Assembly: GCF_037975245.1 (NCBI RefSeq)
Contig: NC_092563.1
Span: 1,455,001 to 1,515,000, forward strand
DNA: 60,000 nt
Direction of reading: 5' to 3'
Origin: Apostichopus japonicus
Taxonomy: Eukaryota; Echinodermata; Holothuroidea; Aspidochirotida; Stichopodidae
Position numbers and translations under genes: made by a program. Below the pieces are notes generated by a model. The model made no database searches and was not told where the DNA came from. It was given only the letters and a program-made list of their open reading frames with translations. The first letter of the stretch is position 1. The number at the start of each line of letters is the position of its first letter. Shown here in pieces: positions 44,501 to 57,200 of the stretch.

Positions 44501-47500
44501 ATTGAACTTTTTGAAATATCCCCGCCTGGTACTCGTCACATCGGCCGGCTTCTCGTTAAACTAACACTTTCTGCTGCGTCATAATCCACCACACCGCAGA
44601 ATTTTAATAATTTTTATCGCTGGACTGAGAGGATTTTTGGTCTGCTGCTTTTGATCTCATCATTGATCGGAAAGATGAAATTTCATTAAGGCACCTCGAG
44701 ACGGCGGCGTGTGAGAGAGATGGCGATAAAGTGACGTGGAGATTCTAACGTAAGCAGCAGCTGCTTGGCTGTAAGGATGCATGAAATGAGTTCCATTGTC
44801 AGACTCAGTACAGTATGAGAAGTAGTTAACTGAGTGACAGCATCCTCTCTGCTGCTAAGATAAACCATGGCAGAGAGGCAGGGCAGTTTATATTGTTATC
44901 CTTTCTGATAAGTGGAATATGAGCATGGAGTCAGATGAAGAACTTGAAGGTAACTTTTTGTACAGATAGTCTAGATCAGTGTGTATTCAGTAGGCCTTAC
45001 TGCATGTGTTACTGTACTTCTATTTTAATTAAATGTACACAGTATGTGTAACCTGCCTCTGTGTTTATACTGTCATTGACTAGTGAAATAGTTGCACTTA
45101 GGCAAACTAACAGACTAATTGTAATTGATTTCGTATTTCCATTGAATTTGTGAAAGGTGTAATGTTGGGTATTCTAGTTTGTTAAAGCCAATAGAGAACA
45201 GATGAGGCTATTGTCAATCAAGTTTGAAAGACCAAAGAACTCATCCAAACTGAAATTTAAACTACGACTTCAGGATAACGATTACTGTGTTGAATGTGTT
45301 CTATCAATTCAATTGAGCTGTATAAGCCACAGTTTTGGTCAACTTTGTTCATCACAGGTATCTCTTTTGCACAGACCAGTGTTTTCATGGCACAGACCAG
45401 TATTTCTATCACACAGACCATTGTTTCTATTAGACAGACCAGTATTGCTATTTCACAGACCATTGTTTCTATGGCACAGACCAGTACCTCTATGACATCC
45501 AGACCATGTTTCTATGGGACAGACCAGTGTTTTCATGGCACAGACCAGTGTTTCTATCACACAGACCAGTATTGCTATTACACAGACCAGTGTTTCTATC
45601 ACACAGACCAGTGTTTCTATCACACAGATCAGTGTTTCTATGGCACAGACCAGTACCTCTATGACATCCAGACCATTGTTTCTATTGGACAGACCAGTGT
45701 TTTCATGCCCAGACCAGTGTTTCTATCACACAGACCAGTGTTTCTATCACACAGACCAGTATTGCTATTACTGTACACAGACCATTGTTTCTAATCTATT
45801 GGACAGAACAGTATTTCTATGACATCCAGACCATCGTTTGTATGGCACAGACCAGTATTTCTATGGCACAGACAGGTTTGCATTTCGTGACTGTAGAGGG
45901 TGGGGTGATGGAGATGGGGGAGTTGTTCGTCACAGGATCTCGTTCACACATAGCCCTATGATGATGGTTGGTGGTGTTATTCCTCATGTCATGGTTTCCT
46001 TTCCAGAGCTCTGTTTTTCATCTTCTGCAGGTCTGTCCTCAGATGCGAAGGTTTTACACAGAGAGCTGAGTCAAGTGAAAATAGAGCGCGATGAACTACT
46101 ACTGAGGGTAAAGGTAGGTCGATGTCAAACAGCTAAATAAAGCTCACCCCTCAATTTGGTGTCCATTTGTATTGTAAGTTTATTGAAATAATTACAGTTG
46201 CTGTTTGCATCTTCATTACTAAATTATAGGAGCGTGTTTCATCTTCCTCCAGATTTTGAACAAAAGTTTGATACTTACACCATATATTTTAGCTCTCCGA
46301 AAGAAGCAAAATTAGTCGGTACTTTACAAATTTGCAACTCTTGCCCAGCTCTTCTAATTTGTAAACAAAGATGGCTAGGCTAGTAACTTTTACTGTGAAA
46401 GTGTTGACAATTGCCCTATATGTTCATGAATGTACTGAAAAGATACAAATGCTCAGAGGACATCATTTACAGCCCACAATTATACTACAAACTCAGATAA
46501 TGGTCACTCATGCTCGAACTTCCAAAGCATTTTATACTTTTACAATCTCAGCTTTTTGTCTCACTGAGATAATTAATTGTCTAATGGAACACATCTCAAT
46601 GTCTGTGGATAATTATTAGAGGTGCTCAAACCTTACAGCATGCTAATATTTGGGGCCAATGCTGAACATTTTTTGTAGTCCACTGTGACATTTATGTCAA
46701 CAATACACATTGTTTTCAAACATCTTTGGATGTTTTTATCTTGTTACTATGCTACTATTTGGGCCAAATGCTGAAAATATTTTGACGTCCGTTGTGACAT
46801 TAATGTCAACAATACACATTGGTTTCAAACATTTTGTATATATTTTTTTGTTTCTATGGTAATATTTGGGGCCAATGCTGAAAATCTTTTGAGTCCATTG
46901 TGACAAGAATATGACAAATACACACTGTTTCAAACATCTTTGTATGATTTTTTGTCACTAACATTTTGGGCTTATGCTGATGACCTTTAAGATTTTTAAC
47001 ATCTGTTGTGACATTAATGTGAAAAATTCACATTGTTTGTTACTTGCTGTAGAAACATTAGCCTGCAATGGTAAGCTGCTGCTTCTGAAATCTCTGTAAA
47101 CACCCAATATTTTGTTGCTCTGGTACTGAAAGCCTACATTTGAGTTATTTCAGTGATCAATTATCATTCCTTCCTGTTATCGACTGATACCAGTACTTTT
47201 CCTTTCATACTGTACATAATCTGCTTTATTTTCCCTCTTGTAGCACCCCTTACTCCTCTCCCTCCCATTTCTCCCCTCCCAGCCCCCCAAATAAGAATGA
47301 TGACAGAGCTATATAGGTGTGATGACCCTGGTCTTTGTTTTCCTATCTTGTATTTGTAGACTCTGAGGGAGAAATCAGATCATTACCAGCAGCTTGCAAA
47401 TAAAGAGAAAACCAGCAAATCACAACAAATCAAGATTCTAAGAAAAACTCACGAAAATCAACTCAGTGCTAAATCACAACTCATGCAGAACCTCCACGAT

Positions 47501-50500
47501 ATCATCGAAGAGCAAGAAGGAAAGATATTTGAGTTAGAAGCTCAGCTGCAAGGTAATTATAGTGGTACGTGTTGGAGTAATTTACATGCATTATAGACTA
47601 ATAATAAACTGCTATTATTTATGAGATATTTGTGTTTGGCAACACTGGATCAATGGATACAGAAAGTTACTGCATGCATTCTTGATGAAGTTGCTTAAAG
47701 TGTTTCTGGGATGGATCTGTGCTAGGTTTGACATCAAAATTTCTGAGATTCAAGAGTCATGGCAGTAATGAAAATGTCATGGAAGTTATGTTAAAAGTAA
47801 CACAACCCAAAAACAGTATTAATAAGTAACATAAGTCAATTTTATTTGATGATTTTGTCATTAGAAAGTCTCAGAATGATATAGAATACCTTTAAAATTG
47901 TCAGAGTTCTGCTGTTTCTGACGTTTGTCTGTGAAGTAACCCGCTGCTTTACTGTCTAATCGTGCTCCTGTCGATAGGTACCCCAATCCCAGAGACCCGC
48001 CCCTCGACTCTGTCAGAGCGGGTCCGTTCTTTATCTGATTCCTTGGATAAGCTGCAAGCTCAGATGGCCCTGATGAAGGAGAAACAGATGGTGGAAGGGA
48101 CGTCCTCCAAACAGGAGCAAAATAAGGAGAACACTACCCCCGGGACCATCAAAAACTCACAGATGGCTTCTTACCTCACAGAGATAAACCACTTGAAGAA
48201 GAAACTGGAGGATTCCAACAAAACCAACCAAAAACTGCAGGAAGAACAGGTAAAGGTTAGCAATCTTTGGAAGCCCTTGATTGCCGTGTACTGTCATGCA
48301 ATGCCTACGTAGATTAGACTTTCTTCCATTTCTTGAGGTGTTTCTGTGTTTTCATTCTTATGACACTGCCCTCTATAATATCTCTACCTCCTTTGTATCA
48401 TTTCCCTTTGGTTCTACTTATGAATTATGAATATGCAGCCTACCATTCCACAAAAGATGATATGTAACTGTTTCTTTTCCTGATATTTGGGCCGCATTGC
48501 TGTTAACCAACTTTATTTACACTTAAAGTTACCCTTACCCCCACCCCCCCCCCCCTCAAGGAAATATTTTTTAGAGTTTTGCTAATCGTCATGCTTCACA
48601 AGTGAGTTATAACAGCTGCTTTAAGTAATCAGTTGTGTACTTTTATATTTCAAAATATTGGAAAAGTCAGGCTCTTGAAATGAAATGAAGAGAAAAATAA
48701 TGAATAATGGAAGACTACTAACTGGAATGCTTAATAGTTAAATTAAATACGTAAGTAAGTACAAGATGATAAAACAAGATTACCACTAGCAGTGTAGATT
48801 ATTTTGTAACATTGTCTGACATCGCAGTGATCCCTTAACAGTTTCTCTATTCTTACATCAAATTTTGTGCAGTGTATTTCGAAATTGGCTTCGAGCAATT
48901 TGTTAAATACATGTGATCCATTTCTGCAACTTCCTTCCTAGAAAAATGGCATTTTCAAAAAAAATATGAATTTTAAATATTAATATAAGATAGGGATACT
49001 ATTTTCTCCATTTCATGAAAGATTTTAAATTTTAACTATAAGTTTATCCTCATTCATCAGATGCCATTCTTCATTTCACCACTGTTAATCCCTTAGCCAT
49101 ATTCTTGCTTTTTATTACATTTTCTTTTCCCCTTCTAACATATATTCTGTGTAGATCTCCCTTTACAAGAACCTCTTGTTATCCATAAACAAGGATTGTT
49201 TATTTTGATAACAAGCCACGAAGCACCCATCTGAATTCCAACACAAACCTCGTACATATAGTACTCTATGTATGCATCATCATCCCTGATCTGTAATTAA
49301 CATTCCTGGTAGTTCAACAGTAATGACTCATCGAGAGAGAGTATGGGGGGGGGTGGGGGGCCTGGATGTCCCTAAACTTGCCAAAGCATTAACGACTGAG
49401 AGACCCTGTGATGTCATTATTCTTGTGTTGTTTGCAAATTCATACTGTGTACAGCCAGATAAGCAACATCTGATTATTAATGTTGTTACAAAGTGAAGTG
49501 GCAAAGGAGTGCTTTTGGTCCAAGAAAGCCGTGACATATATATATGGCATTGTGGTTATCTAATGTGGCATGGGATAAAGAAAGGGTCTGGATATTGTTA
49601 AACTTGCTATTTGCTTGGTGGGAGATCCTTGTGCAGTGTATAAATTCATACTGTACAATTCCAGATAGGAAGCATCTGGTTATTAATATTATTACAAAGT
49701 GAAAGTGATGGCCCAAATGAGTGCTTTGGCCAAAGAAGGCCTGTCCTTTGCTGGTGTTGTAGATATCAAATATGGCACCATACAGGGTTGGATTTCATAT
49801 AAGATGGTGTTTTGATGTTACTTCTTATTATTTTCATATATTGTGCATCAAGTGATGTTCATGAATGGTTTGTTTCAGTGTTCTTTTAATCTGCCTGGTT
49901 GACTCTAATGAATAATAAATTAATTGATTTGGTGTCTATCCAGATATATCACCATCTCTCATTCTTGGCTCTTTACATTTTCAAATACGGTATTACTGGT
50001 AAATATATGCCTGTTTGTAGTAATTCGTAATCTTTGAGAGTAATTAATGGTTCTTAATCTTGAATGTAGACTCTGGTATTTACATTGCTCCCCTATTACC
50101 TGTCTCCCACTCCTCATCTGCACTTTCACATCTATTAAAACTATCGATTACAAAATGCAATGAAAAATTTCAGGTCAGTTTTGATATGTATATCAATCTC
50201 ATCGATATATAAGGGTTGTGTCAAGTAAACATTTAGTACAGATATACTTATACTTACAGGTCAAGAACAAAAATATTCATTCTACTTTCTATTATAGTTT
50301 TAGAATAAAACTTAAAACAGGCCTCATGGAAGTGCTACATGCTTCTGTGTACCAAAACAGTTGATTAGAAAGTACTTTGGACAAACTTATCCATACTTAG
50401 GATTAGGAAACCACAGTACATAGATTGTGTCTACTTTCTCTTTTACAACATATGCTAGAACTGACTCCTGCCTCCCCTCTCCAATCAAGAGATAACCGTC

Positions 50501-51195
50501 ATCCTATGTATGAATTTTTTTCGCCTTGCTTTGATTTCATGATGTTATGCTTTCTCTGTTAGGATTGCCAAGTGTATTTGTAGATTTTGATAGGAATCAC
50601 TCATTCTGCATTGAGTGAAAGATAGTTTTGTCATGAGTGTTTCCACAAGTTAAATATTGTCTGATAATTAATGAAAGTTGTCACTCTAAAAGGCTTTGCA
50701 GAGTGATTTGACACAGGCCATTGTGATATCTTTCATGAAGACTGTATAGTATACACTGTGTAACATTGTGTGTTAATGATGTGGATTTTTTGCTATTCAC
50801 AGCTGCACAAAATCAAAGGACTGACAGATAATGAGAAAGAGGTTGAATATCTGAAGGAGGAGATGGAGAAGATGAGAAAAGAGAAAGAAGAGACAGAGGA
50901 GAATTACCAAGAGAAGCTCAAGAATATAACAGAGGAAGGAAAGTCCAAAAAGGTAACACATCACGTCAAAAAAGAAAAGCTGCAGCGTCTGGAGAGTCCG
51001 GCTGCAGCGAGGATGGATTAATATTAATCAAACAATATCCAGATCATCTCAGCAGACCAGCGGTGCCTATTCTGTGAAAGTGCAGAGCCTGAAAGATAAT
51101 GTCCTACCGCAGCCACCCTAGCATCCCAATTTTGACAGTGTGCCAATATAAATATATATATATATATAGATATATATGTATAGGTATATCTATAT

Positions 51196-51229
<34 letters not shown>

Positions 51230-51230
51230 A

Positions 51231-51275
<45 letters not shown>

Positions 51276-54200
51276 ATAAGTATTCAGGTTTAATCTTGAC
51301 AACCTCTTGTATGAAAATGTTACAACAAATTCTGCTTTTTGTGACTGATACTTCAGCCTTGCATTCAGTAATAAACATCCTACACTTAACAGTGGCGGAG
51401 CTAGGGGTATTGGTCAGGGGGGCGAGAGTGGTCTGTAGGGGCGCTTTCGATACTATGTAAGCGGAGCGCCACCACAGGTTGGCCCCGAGCGTTTTTTTGA
51501 GTAAACATACTCCCTAGATCGCCAGAAATGATCCCTTCCGGACCTTGCTAATTTGCAGATAAACAAAGAATAAATAGGTGTTATCGCCATTTGGTCAGAA
51601 AATTACACCAACAAAATGTGACAAATGTCAATAGGTATTTGAGAGCGCAATAAAAAAGTCAATAATCGCGAATAAGTAAAAAGTGGTAAAAAGCTGAAAA
51701 GGGCGCCAGCAGTCCATTTGAGTTCGTCAGGGGGGGGGGGAGTTTCTAGTTGTCCCTGGGACAACCAGATCTTACCCATTGGTTGTCTAAATTGCAAATT
51801 TTTCTTATTCGAAAAAGTGTAGCAAGCTAACACAGAATGGCTTATGGCTTTACCTATTTGATGTAAAGTCGTACAAACAAAGGTGATTTTGGCTGTTCGA
51901 AAAACAAAATTGGTGGTTTTGGACATTCTGACTACCGTTAAAACATTTGCCTTGCCACTGTTGCTATAACGACAATCATAACATCATGACAACCTGGACA
52001 TAATATCACGAAGGATGAAAATTGCATCAGAAGTAAAAAGAAGACATAAACTTGATAAAGATAAGAATCTCCACACTCTGTTATTTGGCAAATTTGTTTG
52101 GCTTACATGGATGTCTTTTCCTAGGCCATTGTTAATGAGATGTAAAATCTTCTGCAAATGTACCTCCATTTGTGTCAATTAAATTTTCACAGCTTTCATA
52201 TAATGTTGCCTGTACTTTCCTGGGAGTTTATGTCAAATTGGGTGCAAAGTACAATTACTTATATATCCTGACAATGATCCCATTTATGAACATAATAATT
52301 GCCCCTGCATAAAAGATCTGGTTAATGTTCAACTATTTTAGGCATTAAATATTTATCAGAATAAATCTGTTAAATTTCATTTTTACTGCCAACATCAAGA
52401 AAGAGGAAAAACAGAAACAAGTTTGAATTGATTATCTTTAACACCCTACCCTGTCTTATGAATTCGTAATGCAGAAATTCTCTGTTACAAAAACAAGTCC
52501 TGCTGGCTCTTTGCATCGTCTACAGTGTCATTTAATGGAAAGTAAAGTGATCTGGCAGTCAATCCTTTACCGTTTGATGGATCTTGTCAATTTTAACTGT
52601 TTGCTGTGTGGCATTCAGGAGGGTTTGTGCTACTGAGTTGTCAAGTTGATAGCACATTGAAGCACCATAGCAGACAGAATTAATAGCTAAACATGTTGTC
52701 TCAGGAATAATGTACATACTAGTGCATGGCAAAATCCTGTATTAAGTTGGGTAAATTGCTACACAAATGCAGAGAAATGTAATTTTTCTCTTTTTTCTTG
52801 CACATGGTGGTACCTTCGTATCTTAACTATTTTATGTGAAATATAGGAAAACAAAGAGTATTTGCAGTGCTATGCAAAATGTGAACACTAAGTTATTCTC
52901 TGTACCTAACTTTAATACATGTTTGTCAAATTGTCAAGGTCAAGTGAAATACTCAGGTGTTCATATCTTTGATGAAGCATCTTATTTGGGCTTTTCTCTC
53001 ATTAAATCTGTAAAATATAATTTTTTTTTTTCTCTCTTTCTTTTATTTTTTCCTTCTTCTGGTAGAAACAAGAAGCAGAGAGCTTTGCACTAAAGGAGAG
53101 GATGAAAAAGATGAAAAAACAATTGGAAGAGGCATCAAAACAGCACCAGACAGAGCTGAAGACACTGGGGGAGGAGAAACGTGAATTGGAGGAGAGATTG
53201 AAGGATGAGATGAAGACGGCGGGAGAAGAGAAGCAGAGGTTGGAGAAGGAATTCGTCAAGGAGAAACTCAAGATGGAAGAGAGATTGAAAGAACAGGATT
53301 CATTGCTCACCAAAGTTGAATCGGAGTTTGAAAAATTAAAAGCATCACCTAAGGTAAGAAAACCTTTTTAAATATTATCACACATTTCAAAGAAATACTC
53401 TTATATACGAGAGACTGTTGATCCCCAATACGGACAATTTTGCGTCGCACAAATTTTATGTAACAGGTCAGCGAGTTCATTTGTGACTTCTGGCATTCAG
53501 TGATGGTGTTGCCATTTGCGGTTTTCTGAAGCAACTGATTTTCTTATTGTTGTTATGTTGGCTTTGACTGTCGATTAGAAGTAAATTTGTAGCAAAATTC
53601 AATGCCAAATCTTGGTGTAGTCCTATTTTTTACTAAAATTATTAAACAAGTGTGACGTTATTGCTGTTTGATATGTTTCATATTAAACTAATCTGCGAGT
53701 AAAGTTTTAACCAATGTCACTTGACACTTTAAAAATTCAAAATAGCATTTTCAGAGTTTTCAGATGGAAACGCTCTCTATTCTGTTTCATACAGTGCCTT
53801 GAATGCTTAATCTTTTGATCTCAAAGATCTAAACCCCTGCATGGCTTCTCTCAGTCAGATCCACTATGAGATGTAATCACAGCCTCAGTTATCAGAACGA
53901 TGAGCGTTTCCATCTCAAAACGTTATACTATTCTTAATATAGAGTCGATTAAAATGACAAGGATTTTGTCATAGTAACATTTCCAAGGAAAGTGAAGCTT
54001 GGAGTTATTTTTTATTACATTGTAAAAATTCTTCTCTCTGTAGGTAGTGGAAGTCGAAGTCGAGGTTGAAGTTGAGTCGGAAGACTTGAAGGCTGCCCTC
54101 ACTCGGTCAACTGGACAGTGCGAGGAGTTGAAGGCTCAGATCCTCAAACTAAAGCAGCTCTGTGAAGCGGGAGTTACGGATCTTCAGGCTAAAGAAGAGG

Positions 54201-57200
54201 AAAATATGGAACTCTCTAAGCAGGTGATGCTCGTTGATCTAGACATTTATAGGAATATGAACTGATAGAATAATGCAATGGCCTGCTTCCCAACTTTTAA
54301 AGGATTTTATTTGTAATTATTAAAAAAAAAATATGTTCTGTTTTTGACACAGTATGAATTGTATGACATGTAATTTGCAATAAGGGAAAACATTGTGTAT
54401 AGAATTAAATGTAAAAAAAGTCTCGTTGAAATAATCTTACTTGTGTGTCTTCTTGCGTTTGTGTGTGTGTGTGTGTGTGTTATTGCATGTTAACATCTCT
54501 CCGAGCAAGGAGATCTGGGAGATTGACAAGTTTATGTGGCAAAGGAAGAGAGAGAGGAAAACCATTTAAAAAAAAAAAGGTCTGGTTTATAATTTTATGG
54601 TTCTGTCGACAGATTTCTGACCAGGAGAATGAACTGGAAAGTCTGAAAGCAGAGGTAGAACAAGAAATTAATGCAATGAAAAAAGACAAAGAAGATGCCT
54701 TGAGTGATCTGAAGAAAGACATGAGACGCCAGTCTGACATCATCTCACACAAATACGAAGCTCTGAGGACCTGCTTCACTCGACTGCGGCCAGGTCTCCT
54801 CATGATCGGTGAAGAATACAAACAGCTCAGGGCTCTCTGCAAACAGTTTCCTGCCATGCTGAATAAAGCAATTGAAGAAACCAAGAAGGAGGTTTGGCTT
54901 TCTATACATGTGTTCATTAAATATCAATAACAATGTAATACATATCAAATAATGACCAAAATATGTGAGAAATGATTAAACAGTTCTGATGTGCTGAAGT
55001 TTTGTGGAAAAAAATTAGAATAGACAGTATTCATTTAAATGCAATATCATTAATGTACATGTTGTAAAACAAAAGTATAGAAGGTTTTGTTACTTAGACC
55101 TAGTTTTAATCTTAGGTTAGGTAACAACCTGGTAGGTTCCATTTAATATGGTGGCAATTGGCGATCAATACTTGCAGCACAAAATCTACATTTAGCAACA
55201 AACTGAAAGAAATTACAAAGATTTCAATATAGAGGTTGATTGTTAACTTCACAGTGTCACTTGAATCCAAGCTTCAAATATTGAGAACAGATGCTGTCTT
55301 TTAATAAACCAACTCTACCTGTTCAGACTGGTGTTGCATGCTTCTAAATTTGCATTAAGCAGATGTGAGGTGCTCCCTGAAGAACTGTGTGGAAATTTAC
55401 AAGGTGCTCATTTATGGACTGAAAAACAAAGATATTCTGTTCAAAAATATATATTACGAAAATTGGCCCTCACCATTACTAATCAGATGGTTGTTTTAGA
55501 AAGCATGTGTCCAACAGGGCTCATATGAAAGAAAATTTAAATATTGTCCTTCAGACAACCCTGCCTATAATTATAATAATTTTCTTTTTTAACCTGTAAA
55601 CTTGCAGATACAACAAGCCTTAGAAAGTTTAGAAGACCGCAACCTCGAGTTGGAACAGAGATACCACAAAGAGTTGGCCCGTCGGAAGAAATATCACAAC
55701 GAGCTTGTGGATCTCAAGGGGAACATCAGAGTCTTCTGCCGTGTACGACCAATCATAAAAGAAGATGGTAGTGGTATCATGGCCAAGAATGTTGTGAACT
55801 TTGACCTGGACGATGACGGCCTGATATCACTCGTCAACAAGACAAGAAGGACAACGTATGAGATGGACAAAGTCTTCACTGCAGAGGCAACTCAACAAGA
55901 GGTAATGGTTGGATCATTCCTGGGGAACAATTTATCTGCTTATTAAAGGTTTACAAAGTATTTTCACTGCCATACAAGTTCGAAATTGTGTAAAAAAAAT
56001 TCTTGATATGCTTCAAAGTGAACACTATCACCGAAGATTTTTTTTTTAAATCTTGTGTTGTTCAAATATTTCAGTTGTTATATTAGCTTCCTCAGCCTCA
56101 TGTGCTAGTTTTGTTATATAATAAACAATATAAATGAAAGATATAAGCGTGATTTTCATGTAACAAGCTGCATAATGATGATACTTGCAAGCTATAAACT
56201 CCATGTCTGTTTTAATATTCTATAGGTGTTTGCTGAGGTGGAACCATTAGTCGTTTCCAGCGTTGACGGGTACAATGTCTGTATCTTTGCTTATGGCCAG
56301 ACTGGATCTGGAAAAACATTCTCCATGGAGGTAAAAACATTAAGTAATTAATAAAGGGATCACTTACTGTTACCTGCTAAATAATACTAAACTGGACAAG
56401 AAAAAAATTAGAGGAAATTGATGCTCTTTATTGCTTTCAGGGATCATGCTAAGAGGCATTCTTATTGTGGATAGTGTCAGAGATGTGGATAGGCTTATTT
56501 ACTATGTATTTAAGTGTGGTAGATCCAGCAATATATAAAGAGTGAGTTCCTTCTCTCAGTTTTTTTTTTGCACTAATGAACAGAAAGGAATAAACCAATG
56601 TAACAAAACCTATAGAAATCTGCCAAATCGTTGGAAATTTTCAATCATATCTTTTATCCAGCTTTGAAGACAACTGATTGAAATAGCTTTCCTGCTGTGG
56701 AAATTTGTCATTTATTAGATCTGAAACCTTATATTTACTTCCAGTGACTTTCCAGTATCATTTAATGGATCATTTACGCATCCCCCCCCTCCCATAAGGT
56801 GTGAAAACTGTGTTATAAATATTCATTGAACTATATATCATAGTTATTGTTCATTAACTAACAGGGACCACCATCTAACCCTGGGATCAACCAGAGGGCG
56901 CTACAGTTGCTCTTCACCGAAGTAGAGCAACGATCTTCCGAGTGGGAATATTCGATCAAAGTAGGCGTCATGGAAATATACAACGAGAACCTCAGGTGCT
57001 TGAAAATATTAATTTTATTTTTTTTCATTTTCATTATTCTGATAACTCTTTGAAAACATGTTTAGGTACTCTTTGGTATTTCCCCTGAGGAAGCTGGGTC
57101 TAGGATTCATTCGTCAAATTTCATCCTATATACTGCATTTTCCACAATCTTGATAATAATAGTAAAAATAATAATTAGTCTCATGTAGCACAGAATCCAA

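Noticed and set aside
45294-45794. 166-codon Thr/Gln/Ser-rich open frame
   Set aside because: Translation of the 21-bp minisatellite, whose period is a multiple of three, within a kinesin intron.
51024-51460. Open frames of alternating Ile/Tyr
   Set aside because: Translation of the (TA)n microsatellite.
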